Below are positions 46,601 through 58,100 of a stretch of DNA of 64,000 nucleotides, in pieces (within the stretch, counting starts at the first letter, position 1; every line of letters begins with the position of its first letter). The notes under the pieces were generated by a model that saw nothing but the letters and a program-made list of their open reading frames with translations, was not told the DNA's origin and did not search any database. A program made the translations under genes and the position numbers. Source of the stretch: Linnemannia schmuckeri (taxonomy: Eukaryota; Mortierellomycota; Mortierellomycetes; Mortierellales; Mortierellaceae); assembly GCA_029449235.1 (NCBI GenBank), contig JANATG010000009.1, positions 1,240,001 through 1,304,000 on the forward strand, written 5' to 3'.

Positions 46601-49430
46601 TTGCCTCCAGGGCACAGGGCCATATACAAATAACAATAAGCATCAACAAAAGCTGCTCTGCTCAGACCATCTTACGGATTCGAGCTTCCGCTACCCCACT
46701 TTGTCACTTGTTCAAACTGGCTTTGTTTTCTCAATTGCTTTCTTATCCCAATTGTTTTCCCTTTTCTTGAAGCATCCATTTTTCCCAGATACCGATTCCG
46801 AAAGTGACGCGCTCAGTCCACAAATACCAGCTAGCGGAGGAATGTTTCGAACGGAGCACCAAAAGGGCTTTTTGGTGTGTCTGGGCTTATGGGTTTGGGG
46901 GCTTGTGGGCTGTGGGGTAGAACACAAGAATACGGGCTAATCATGTTCTTGGAGGGCACATAATCGAGTCGTAACAGATTGACGAACGTTTGATTTGTTC
47001 AGTTTCTAACAGAGAATACGATCATCCGGAGCCCCCATTCTTCTGGATTGGGGCCTTTAAACAAAGAAGTAAAGAATTTTGATCATCGATCGTATGGAAC
47101 ATCTTCTTATCTAACCTGGGGCCCTGATGTGGTACCTCTAGTTGGACTAGACTGGACTAGTGGAGTAGACTGAACTGGATTAATGCTAATGAGCTATCGC
47201 ACCATACTGCATATTCGTTCTATTCCACACACATTCACACATTGGTCATTATGACAATACGAATTACTGGCCAAGCACACCCTTATCTCAGCAATGGCCA
47301 AGAAAACAGTTAGGGTACCAACTGAGCAATTGAGGATTGCGTGCATATTCTGTTAGCTGGCTAAAAATGATTATCTCTTAATACATACACCATAAGGGGT
47401 CAACGGGTCACATAGGTTCTTGGTTCATTGCCCACTGGAAGTGGAGGTGTTGGTCCTCTAGGAAGTATTGAGAACGTCGTGTTGTTAACGAAGACTTACT
47501 TGGATCTCTTCCCCCTCCACACAAAAACAAAAACTAAGACATTTTTTCCCTCCCTTGGTCCTCATTGGGATGTTTGGCCTGGGCATCTTTGTCTCCTACT
47601 TGCAAACACCCTTCTTCCTGCCGTCCAAGCCCCCTTTTTTCGCGCAGGTACAAGTTGGCAGGAAAAAAAAAAATCAATGCATTGCTGGGACAGGATGTAT
47701 AGAACGGCACAAATAGTCAAAGATTTTTGGCTAGCTCGCTCAAACTACAACTCCTTTAAACGCGCCGTGAAGCATAAAAAGATGGGATATAGACAGCCAT
47801 CTAGACGACAAGAATAGAATTGACTCGTTCGTTTACTCGCCGCGAAGAGTGAACCAATACGTTTATACCCACAATTGTAAAAAAAGCAGGAAAAAATAGA
47901 TAAGAAAGGGAGTGGCGCAACTCAAATGTGGGTACAAGACAAACGACCCAGAGATGTTTTGTTTACATCTCCTCTTCATTCATTCGTCATTGGTTTGCAG
48001 AGGCACACTTGTTAAACCAAGTAGAAAGGTGTCTGGAACTCAATGCTTTCTCATTCGCATTACGCTTTGCAACGCCGTCTTTCGTAGTTTTGTTATTTTT
48101 AACAAGCGTGGACGTAAACAAGACGTTCTTTTTTTAGGATAAAAAAAGGACAATGCGCACTTTTTTTTTTCGTTTGTCCCTTCTGATGAACGTCTCTGAA
48201 AGAAGAACATGGACGTCAAAGGAACTATTTGCCATAGGCTACTGATCAAACGCGTTTAGCGTTGGCGTTGGCGGTTGGCGTTGGCGGTTGGCGTTGACTG
48301 CATTCGTTTTTATGCGCCCACTATCTATCTATCCCCTTCTTCTTCAAGATTTTTTTCCCAAGGCAACGAGAATAGTATGAAAGGGCGACGTTTGTTTGCA
48401 AAATTCTACAAGTTTCTTCCGTAGTGAAGTTCAATCTTTTGATGGGTGATGAATCCTTTCCTATCCTATCCTCTATTCTGTTCCCTTTGCGCCATTTTTG
48501 ACGTGGAACATACACCCAGTCTGTGTCATTCAAGGCGAAGTTTACCCTTTCCTTCCAGCTTGTATCAGTTAAGGCTTTTACCCGTCACAGATCATCTCAT
48601 CGTAGAGAAAGGGGGCAGAGGAAGGAGAGAAGACAGGGCTGTTCATCCCTTTTTTTCATAGAAAGGAAACGAAATAATGGGCACTGCCATGAAAGCGGAT
48701 GACCTTGATTTTCCCATTTCTGTCCATCCGCCCACAACAACAAACGAACTGACGCATGGTCCCATTCCCTTCAAGGGCAAAGTTCACAGCCCGATACCAA
48801 TCTGCGAAGTGGGTGGTGCCTAAAAAAAGGAGTTCTGCCAAAAAAAATAGATTTTTTCGTCCTGCTGGTCACCTTTTTCTTTCTTCTTCTACGCCGTTCT
48901 CAGCACCCAATCATCAGTCACCCGTCGTCGTCATAATCTACCATCTGCCAATCCACGATACTCTTCCCTCTTTTGTCAATTCTTAGTCTTTTCCCTTCTC
49001 TTTTACGGCTGAAGGGCAGGCTGACCAGCTGGACACAGCAGGCATGGACACAGAGGAGACGAAAAGAGTTGCCGGCTAAAGATAGACTGGAGTCTTTTGG
49101 GCTTTTCAGTATGGTAAGAATAGGAAGGAGTAGTAAAAAAAACAACAATCAAGAGGCAGGTGGTAATGTACAGCGCCGTACACATTCCGTCCGTCGGTCC
49201 TTGCGTGAATTAATCTTCCTACCCTTTTTTTTTAGGCAATTGACGGGTTGATGTTCTACTTGAGACGGGTACTTGAATATTCGATAAGGAGTTTTCTGTA
49301 TAAAAAGACACCGGTTTCCTCGATTTTTTTTTATTCTCATCATCAGCAAACAGTATTTCCTCTTCTCGACAAACAACAACAGCACAACCAACACACCTCA
49401 AAGCCCCCTCCTCCAACCCCACCCTCCACA
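43665..49430. other. 5.8-kb gene-poor region
   Basis: No supported coding region. The first part is purine-rich, likely the bHLH 5' leader/promoter. From about 44,500 to 46,600 the + strand is strongly pyrimidine-rich (runs of CTT, TTT, CCTTGCC). A 13-bp tandem repeat lies at 48261-48296 and short repeats of TGGACTAGAC at about 47143-47180. A polypyrimidine leader precedes the secreted-protein gene at 49431. The ORFs here have compositions that follow the repeats and no recognisable domains. Confidence 0.55.
48261..48296. repeat. 13-bp tandem repeat GTTGGCGTTGGCG
   Basis: Two exact copies of GTTGGCGTTGGCG plus a partial third (GTTGGCGTTG), each copy built from a GTTGGC hexamer. Confidence 0.9.
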
Positions 49431-49967
49431 ATGAAGACATCAATCTCTCTGGCAATCGCCTCCCTTGCAACCGTCCTCCTCTCCAGCGTCACCCACGCCG
49501 CGCCCATCGAAGCCGAAGCCGCCTCAGGCCAAACTGCCGTGATTATCAACGAAACCGACTACTGCATTTTCTTGCCCCCCAAATATGGAGGCGATATTGC
49601 CGAGAGTGAAGATTTCGCCGTCGCATTCTGCACCAAGCCCAACCTGCCTGGCGCGCCTAACGCCCGTGTCCTCCCCGACGGATTCATCGCCTCCTCGCAT
49701 TATGTCGTCAACTCCTCTAAGGGGTATGTTCAGATCACGGGCCGGATTGATCGGTCCAAGTATGGCTTGAAGGCCAATGATGGTGGTGGACAGTATGATT
49801 TGAGGGCTCCTGTCGGGTCCAAGATGACGGGGTATAATGCCTTTGTCCAGCTGACCGAGCCGGATGACGAGATCTTCTGTATTCGCGCTTGTAAGAACAA
49901 GGCGGATTGCCCGGTGAACAAGTCAACTTATGGATGTAAGAAGGTCCTCGGCGGTGACTACTCTTAA
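49431..49967 (+). CDS. small secreted cysteine-containing protein, conserved fungal family
   Basis: Single exon, 178 residues. A clear signal peptide (MKTSISLAIASLATVLLSSV then THA-A) is followed by a mature domain with six cysteines. Segments ETDYCIFLPP, DFAVAFCTKPNLPG, ARVLPDGFIASSHYVVNSSK and GYVQITGRID match a pattern I recall in many fungal secreted proteins of unknown function (F-C-T-x-P, A-R-x-x-P-D-G-x-I-x-x-x-H-x-V, Y-V-Q-I-x-G). FCIRACK and YGCKKVLGGDYS end the protein. A TATA-like TATAAAA lies about 130 bp upstream, followed by a long pyrimidine leader. It is convergent with a sphingomyelinase-like gene (221 bp between stops). No function can be assigned. Confidence 0.8.
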   Translation: MKTSISLAIASLATVLLSSVTHAAPIEAEAASGQTAVIINETDYCIFLPPKYGGDIAESEDFAVAFCTKPNLPGAPNARVLPDGFIASSHYVVNSSKGYVQITGRIDRSKYGLKANDGGGQYDLRAPVGSKMTGYNAFVQLTEPDDEIFCIRACKNKADCPVNKSTYGCKKVLGGDYS

Positions 49968-50188
49968 ACCCTTTCCCCTTCTTCCTCGGTGACCACATGG
50001 GGTCTCTAATGGTCTCCACATCTTCTCTCCTTGTCGATTTTTTTGTATATACGTTTTTGTATCCTCTGTAGAATTACAATTTTTTTTTTTTTTTTTTTTT
50101 TTTTGAATGAATAAAAAAAGGACGCAGTCGTTTTGTATGAATTGAGAGTAACTGACAAAATATGTACTCTACATCTTGTTGATCTAAT

Positions 50189-52542
50189 CTAAAGGTGGAA
50201 CTGACCACAGTTCTGAGTGAACCAAGGACGAACCTTAATATCCACACCTTCCCACTCACCATCATCGTCATCCTCTTCAGTACGCTTCTTAAACCCACTA
50301 CCCGGAACAATACAAGCATCTGCACCCTGCGCCGATCGGAGTGTACAGATCATCTCTGACGGACAAGTCGTGTTGCCCAAACAAGTCGGGATCAGCTTGG
50401 AGCTCTTTCCACGGCGCTTCCAGAAATCTTGGAACGGTCCGGTCATATTGGCCGGATCTGCCTCAAACGCCACCGTGACATTGTGCCACCATGCCGCACT
50501 CAGAGGCTTGTCAGCAGTGATTGGAACATGAGCACCATAGGCCTCTCGAGCCGAATACTCGACATGCCAGTTAGGCGTGGTCCCTTCGGCATCCCATTTT
50601 GCGGCCTGGTCCAAGTCAGCGATATAAGTAACCGACTCAAAGACATTCCAGCTCCCGGTATCGACCTGGTAAGTTCTGAACCCAGGGTTAATATTCGTAA
50701 ACGGCGCAACTGAGGGCCCCGTCCAAGCAGTCGCAATCGCATTGCTCGCAGTCTTGTTGCCCCCAGCACCATAATAAATCACAAACTCATCTGTATGCGA
50801 ATGTCCAAAGAACTGTTCTGCAACCACATGAGGCGAGTACCGCTGAATGACTTGATGGTACAGATCCGACCAGTTCTCAAGGCAGTCCGTCTGGTAGGGC
50901 GCGACATGTCCAATCATCCAGACACGTTCCTTGTGATCCTCGGCATGTTGGAGTTCGCGGATCAGCCAATGGATCAGGTGGTTCGGATCGGTGTCGCGCA
51001 AATCGCTGTAGAGGTAGAGGTTGTCCTTGTAGCAGAAGTTGGTGTTGAGCGAGATTAGACGGAAACCTCGGTGGGGGGAGGTGCTGTAGGTACCGTAGTT
51101 ATGGCGGACGGAGGCTAGCTCTCGGGGGGAGAGCCAAGAGGACCAATCCTTGGCCAGGCTGTTGTAGAGCCATTGGAGGTTTCCGCCTGATCTCTCCGTT
51201 GGGAACAGGCTATAACGGGGAGAGAGAAATGGAGGTTTGAAGGAAAATTGCACGAGAAGGGGGTCAGTATAGCAAACCATAAATTAAACAAACAAAGAAC
51301 GAAAGCAAATAGTATACGGTACTTGGTGGGGCCGGCATCGTGGTTGCCAATGGCAGGGTAAAGATTGGTGTTCTTGCCCAAGAACGACTCAATAAGCGCA
51401 TATGAATGCTCCAAGATGGGCGTAACAGTCTCCCTGGTCTCCAACCAGGTGTCATGAGGTGGGACATCGCCCGTGAGGATCGCAAAATCAATGTTGGAGA
51501 TCTCCTTGCGAATAAACTTCATGAGGTCCTGAGTCAACTTGATGGGCGTGTCACAACGGTAATCACCCCAGGTTGCGGCTGCGCGGCGAGGTGGCGCCGT
51601 GGTGTTGGTGGTTGGGTATATCCTGCAGCAGATGGGTTTGTCGCAGGCAGCTTCGACTCCTGGTTTGTACAACTCATCCACATGCCAACTATAGATTGAC
51701 AAACATATGATGCGAAGAAGGGTTAAGTTAGAAGATTAACAAAACGAAGAAAAGAAACAGCTCACAATTGTGAGCTAAGCACAACAAGAAAAAGAATACA
51801 TGCGAAAAAGAAAGAAAAAATACGCCGTCTTCGCATGCAGGTATACATGCATTGCATGCTGCGTAAGATGCAAAGGGGGCCGAGAAAAAAAAAGAAAAAG
51901 ACAGAAAGGGTGCTGGAGGGCCAAGGGAAGAGGAAATACTTACTCTGACAGATGGACAACATTGACCAGTTTGCCACTGTGGACAGCCTTTGCGGGGAAT
52001 CTTGGCTTGCGTCGAGGGAATTGGATGGTGCGTGTAGTGACAGCAGGACTGGAGCACATGGCGAACATCGAGTGACAGATAAACCTGTCATCTTCTTGTT
52101 CAAATCCGGCCGACAAGGTCGACTTGATCATGACAGGGACTTGCATGTCAAGATACCCATTACACTATTATCGTCAATGAAGAGATAAAGAAAACATGTG
52201 ATATGAGTTACATTGCGCCCTCTTCAAGGACAAGGCTGAAAAGATAAACCTACAGGCTGAATGAAAATATGACTGTAGACATACGACATCGGCAGGGTAT
52301 TTGGTAATGCGAGGACAGAGGTTCTTGGAGAGCTCAACCGCTGCAGTGGCATTGTCCCTGGCGTATTCTCTGGATACCCTGATGGCAGCAACACAGTCGT
52401 CGCACTTCTTGGTGGTCGCGGCCTTGGTGATGAGTTCACTGACATGATCGGCGGTTGGAGGGGCGGTAGTCTGGGCGCTGATCGTGGATGCGCAAATCAC
52501 CGTAGCCACAGCAAAGGTGAGTGTGTGGATGCGGAACATCAT
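50189..52542 (-). CDS. Acid sphingomyelinase-like phosphodiesterase, paralogue A
   Basis: Secreted metallophosphodiesterase of the acid sphingomyelinase family. Four exons (52542-52285, 52164-51944, 51688-51323, 51209-50189) give 621 residues. It has a signal peptide (about 1-23) and a saposin-B-like domain (KKCDDCVAAI ... CPRITKYPADVVC, about 47-88, continuing through VICHSMFAMC-like cysteines). The catalytic core binds two metals through LSDWHVDE, ILTGDVPPHD, AIGNHDAGPT, WMIGHVAPYQTDC and FFGHSHTDEF. The C-terminal domain has paired cysteines and GFKKRTEEDDDD, a basic site followed by acidic residues. It is one of two tandem same-strand copies; the other starts 2.6 kb upstream. The substrate could be sphingomyelin, another phosphodiester or nucleotides; family members vary. 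Confidence 0.9.
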
Positions 52543-52970
52543 TTTGTAGGTCCCTGGGAAAGTTGGGAGTGTATGGGGGGGAGAAAAGAAGTTGGAGGAG
52601 AAGAGGGGAAAGAAAGAAAAATAAAGAAGAAAGAGAACAAAAAAAAAAAGAAAGAAACAAAAAAGAAAGGAAATGGACATCGCTAGAGGGAAAGATGAAA
52701 AGAAGAAAAACGAGGAGGGGGAGGGAGGGGGCACAGACACAAGGTGACAGGGTAAGTAAATATAGGCGCATCCAACGGACAAACAAAACACCTAAAAAAA
52801 ATATGATGGGTTGAATCTTTAGAGTCACTACATGTGCTGCTGCATTCCCGATCGCATTCCCTTCCAATCGAAATCGCGCTGAACTGCACGCGTGTAAGTA
52901 GACACGGAAAGACTCGCATGAGAAAAAAAGAACGTGTTTATTAAAGATACAAGAGGAGAATAAATGAGAT

Positions 52971-55184
52971 TTAAAGGTTGAACTGGGCACCGAGTCCACA
53001 GAGCTTCTTGTTCCAGGGCTTGGGATCGGCACGCTTGTACAGGGTGTGGAGACCAGTGGGGTCAGCAGCCTCGGTGTCATTATTAAGATCACGCTTGACC
53101 GAGAAGTGGATCTCACTGCAAGAGTCAGAGCTCTTTCCGGCACGGAGGTTGCAGATCGTCTCCTTGGCGCATCCATTGGCAGCAGTACAGGCGGGGAGAC
53201 GGTTGGCAGACTTGCCACGGTAAGTCCAGTAGTCCTGGAAGGCGGCAGAGTTGGTCTCAAAGGCACTGGTCACATTGTGCCACCAGCCAGGACTCAAAGG
53301 CTTATCGGCAGCGATTGGGACATGAGCACCATAGGCTTTCCTGGCACTATACTCAAGGTGCCAGTTGGGAGATGTGTTTGTCGCGTCCCATGTCGCGGCC
53401 TGGTTCATATCGGCAATGTAGGTCTCAGAGTCGAACACGTTCCAGCTCTTGGTGTCGACCTTGTAGATACGGAAACCGGGGTTGATGTCGGTGTAAGGGG
53501 TGACAGAGGGTCCGATCCAGGAGGTCGAGATGGCGTTCTGAGCATTCTTGGCGCCGGGTCCATAGGAGATTGCAAACTCGTCATAATGGGTGTGACCAAA
53601 GAACTGCTCAGCGATAACATGGGGGGAGTAACGCTGAACGACCTGGTAGTAGAGAGCAGACCAGTTCTGGAGACAATCGGTCTGGGAAGGCCCGACGTGA
53701 CCAATAATCCAAACACGCTCACCGGCATCCTCGGCAGCCTGGAGCTGTGCAACGAGCCACTTGAGTTCACCCATTGGATCGTAGTCCTTTCGCTCCGCAT
53801 AGAGGTAAAAGTTCAGGGTGTAACAAAAGTTATTGTTCATCGAGATGATGCGGAAGCCGGGAGCAGGACTGACAGTGTAGGCACCATAGTTCTTGACAGA
53901 GTTGACGGCATCGGCGGGCAACCAACGGGACCAGTCGTCGGCCAAGCTGTCGTACAACCATTGAATATCTCCACCGGAGGCCTTTGTAGGGAATAGGTTG
54001 GTGGGACCAGCCTCATGGTTTCCGACAGTGGGGTACAGCTTGGTGGGCAAACCTTCCGCCATGGTCTTGTAGGCCGCGTCCTCCTCCCTGATGACCGACT
54101 CACGGTTCTGGAGCCAGATATCGTGAGGGGGCACATCTCCGGTCAAGATCGAGAAGCTGACGTTGGCGACTTTGGGAACGAACTTCAAAAGGTCGACACC
54201 CAGCTTGACGGGCGAGTCGCACTTGTAGTCTCCCCAGCTGGAGGCCTTGCGCTTGGGGGTCAAGGGTGAATCGGCGTACTTGCGACAGCACAGGGGGCGG
54301 TTGCAGTCGGCCTCTGCACCAGGTGCATATTTGTCATCAACATGCCAGCTATTTTGTTTTACAAGCGCACGACCATTCAGTTAGAAACAAGCGCGTAGGG
54401 ACAACTTTAAGTAAATTCCGTGGTGGAGAAACAAAGGTACTTACTCGGACAAGTGAAGGATGTCAACGATATTCCCGCTGTGGGTAGGAGCAACAACAAA
54501 GGCGGGCTTGGGCTTAGGGAATGAAACAATACCAGATTGCACACCTTGTGGTGCGCACGCTCCGAGGACTAACGTTATAAAGAAAGAACAAGTTCAAGGA
54601 TGAGTGTTGTTAGCACATGGTTGCCATAGGCTCGCGGTTGCGTTTTTGCTTGGGCAAACGAGTGACTCTGTCGCGTCATAAAAAACGCATTGTACCTTGA
54701 TGGCAAATATATTTGCCATCTCCGCTGAGGAGGCTCGCCTGCCTCACTGAGTTAATGAGAACGGGGCCTTGGCTGTAAACCAAACCATGGCAGACATCCT
54801 TGGGCATCACCTTAAAGTCCGTGCACATTCCTGCGGCGGCATCGAGGACCCAGTTCTTGTTGAGGTACGAAATATCCTTAGCGACCACGAGGGCAGTAAC
54901 GCAAGCGCCACTGATTTTCGTTGAAGAAAAGTAGTGAGGTCTTGGATTAGATTTTGGGCAATTGAAAAGAGCGTCGTTCATGTTTGTCCATGAAGATGAA
55001 TGAAGTGCGTCCCCTTGTTAGTTTACCATTCCAATGACTTGACGGCCTTGGCAAAGGCGTCCTTCATCTTGTCCAAAAGCCAGCCTCGCTTCTCGAGGTG
55101 ATGCGTGGGTGCAGCTGGAGCCGCGTACACGGCCGATGCAACGGCGAGTGTGAGAATGACGGTTGTTGGGATTCCGATGCGCAT
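52971..55184 (-). CDS. Acid sphingomyelinase-like phosphodiesterase, paralogue B
   Basis: Tandem paralogue of the gene at 50189-52542. Four exons (55184-55027, 54910-54696, 54568-54445, 54348-52971) give 624 residues. It has a signal peptide (about 1-22), HHLEKR as a likely propeptide cleavage site, and a saposin-like domain starting SLECGACVTALVVAKDISY with further cysteines in AGMCTDF, DVCHGL and YICHQV. Metal ligands lie in LSDWHVDDKY, ILTGDVPPHDIWL, TVGNHEAGPTN, WIIGHVGPSQTDC and FFGHTHYDEF. C-terminal VKR and YKR sites could be processed by a Kex2-like protease. Only the intron at LSD/WHVD is shared with paralogue A. Here the residue after GNH is Glu, versus Asp in paralogue A. Confidence 0.9.
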
Positions 55185-58100
55185 TTTTGTTGTAGGATAC
55201 GAGTAGGGTTAAGTAGACAAGGAAAAAAAAGGGTGCAAGGTTGATGCAGGGGAGGAGGAGTGTCGATCGACTTATTTTGTTGCTCGTGAGGAGAGAAGGG
55301 GGAGAAATGCAGGTGCAAGGAGGAAGGGCAGGAGACGGTTTGGTTGTGGAGGTCAGGGACAAAGATTTTCAATGCGTGGGCGACAGATGATATTTATACT
55401 GGAAGACCAAGGCGTTCGAACTGACCCTTTAGGTGTTTTGAGTGTTGATGTGAACACACAAGAGAAAAAAGAGGGTGTGTGGGCGGGGCTGGGCGTTGGA
55501 AAAGATTCGAGTCGGAGGCAGGCCGCTCCATATCGTACATTGGCAAACATAGAGTACGAGTTGCATTGAATGAATGAAAGACATACCTGTTGTGTCTTTG
55601 TTATTTTAGTTTATGTCTATGAGCATGAGTACAGTTTCTGCGGTAGTGTATTGACAGGGGTTCCATTAGCCTAAATGACATACTCGTCAGAAAGTCGATG
55701 GATGTCGGAGTGGGTACTATGTTTTTGAGTTCTGGGTGAGGAATGTGTGGAGCAAGAAAAGAAGAGGAAGAAAAATAAACAAACGACGAGCAGCCCCTAG
55801 TACTCCTGGACAAGTACTTCTCTCACATAAACACAAAAATTATAGTGTAAACACAGGAAGACGATTGCTGTCGAAGGGTTGGGTCATGAAATGGCATCGA
55901 TGCACATTAGTGGATGCATCGACAGACAACGACAGCCAACCATTACGCTCGAAAGACATGTATCCAATGCTTGATTCGCGCGCGCGCCCGTCGTTGGAGT
56001 GAAAGGGATGCAATGGTATTACTCAGAGACCTCAATGGCCATACAAGGAGAACAACTGAATAGCCATTCAATGGGGCGGTGGTGTGCAGCGCAGAAGGTA
56101 TTAGGATGAGTAGAAGGTCTACTAGAATAGACACAACATAGTGGAGTGGCAGCAATGATGTGAAGCTCAGCACAAAAGGGAGTCTCAAGGGTGAACTGCG
56201 ACCTAGCATTTTTTTGTTCTTTGTCTCTTATGCTAACCAACACCCGAGAGACGTTACAGATTAAGAGACAAGCAAAATGTGTCTTTCACACCCCAACGAC
56301 TCAATTGAGTACAACTATTGAAAATGATAAGTAAATGATGATCAACAATAATCCGTTTTCTCTCTCCTTTTTATTTGCCATCGTTCTTCCCTCGCTTGTG
56401 ATTCCCCTGGTCTATGACGAGCATTGGTACTCCTCTCTCTCTCTCTCTATACGTCTCTTCTCTAAGAATTCCCTTGGTATGTATGTCTATCAATCCACAT
56501 TTTGAGAGCAAAAAGTTCGATATGGAAGGGCTATTCTATTCTTTCTGCTCATTTTCACTCGCCTTTTTGTCCCTAGGCGCACCTTTCTCACACTCCAGAT
56601 TCTGTCATAAGTACATTGAACAAGATACTTGGTCGTCCGTAGAGTGTACACGATGTATAACGACATCGAGAAAGTGAGAAAAAGAAAGTCGAATGAGTGA
56701 CCTTTTTTTTTTGCGCTCTGAAAAAAAAGGGAATATGTTTAGGTTATCAATCCTCCTCCTCCCTTGCATCGGTGTACTGACTGTTGTATCCATGGGGAAG
56801 CCTAACTGACGAACGGCAAAGAATTTTCAGCTGTTAATTTTAGCGCCATTCCTTGACTCGGTAAACATCGTGAAATAAGGGAAGAACGAACCAGGGGGCA
56901 GGGCACAAAGAAGAATATAAACAATGACTGACGGTTAGATATATTTTTGCCGACTAAGCAATTAGGCGGAATGCTCGTCCGTTCGCGTGCGCGTAACTTT
57001 GGCCCAAGAATTTATATGGAGGCGAAGGATTGGGTTTAGGTGCCCTTCTCGGTCCAGGGAGCGAGCGCAAGGGCTAAAGGAAAACAAAACGCAATTGATG
57101 CTTTTTCTTGAGAGCATTTTTGTCAACCTTTCACTCAGGAACAAAACGTAAGCCCGCCATCAACATCAACAAAACACAAAACACAAAGTGCAAAAAAAAA
57201 AAAAAGAAAAAAAACCAAATTCATGCTGAACTCGCGCAGGGACGAGGGTCATAGGCAGATTCCTCCTTCTTCCTTCTCGGGATGAACATCCCGAAAACTA
57301 GTCATCAAAAATACCACAGAAAATCACCCTTCGTCATCTTCCTGTCTAGCACTAGTATTTCTAGCTTCAATAGCTGCATCAGGGGCTAATTGGCACATAC
57401 ATTTACCAGTAACCGATCGCATTACCTTGTTTTGCACTTCATATACTCCTTCTTTCTCGCTCACTAGGATTTGGGGATCTAGTTAGGAGGTATCTCTATT
57501 TACCATGCGAAGTATACAAACAGGTAAGCCATCATAATTAAAACCATTTTGGCGGCTGCCTTACATTTAGTTCTACTAACACCTCTTTGCGAGCGAAAAG
57601 AAGGTACATTGCTCGCCACATGGCCTGCAGGTACCGAGCATCAAAATACATCCTTTCTTCTATTTTCTGGCTTTTTGCACCCATGGAACCGAGGAAGAAA
57701 AGGGGATGGTTGCTATTGCTCTCAAGGGTACCTATCAAAAAGGCCAAACGGGATTATCTTTTCTTCGCATCCCTCTCCCTCGAGACAAGAAATGACAGCA
57801 TGAGAAAAAAAAAGAAAGCTTGTTGGAATGTGTAAGAGTGAGCCCCTGAATGTTCATGGTCCTGACGAGAGGACAGGAGGTATCTCTACACATCTTTTCA
57901 GCAACATTGAGATTGGCTACCGAGAAAAAAGCAAATGTGATTGACAGGTACGAAAAGTCCCTGTTGAGTTCAAAATAAGCATATGAATGGGCTAATGAGT
58001 TCTGGTACACTCGAGGAGATCCAAAACGAAGCTAGCCGAGCAGAGTTTGAATGTGTAGAGTGGAGGAACTTTTCTAGTGCTAAAATGACAAGTACGCGCT

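Noticed and set aside
46284..46940. 218-codon ORF on the + strand in the gene-poor region
   Set aside because: Its sequence tracks pyrimidine-rich and CAAA-repeat DNA, has no domain pattern, and overlaps other-frame ORFs of similar quality.
47428..47817. 129-codon ORF on the + strand
   Set aside because: Lys/Thr-repeat translation of A-rich DNA, no promoter leader and no recognisable motif.
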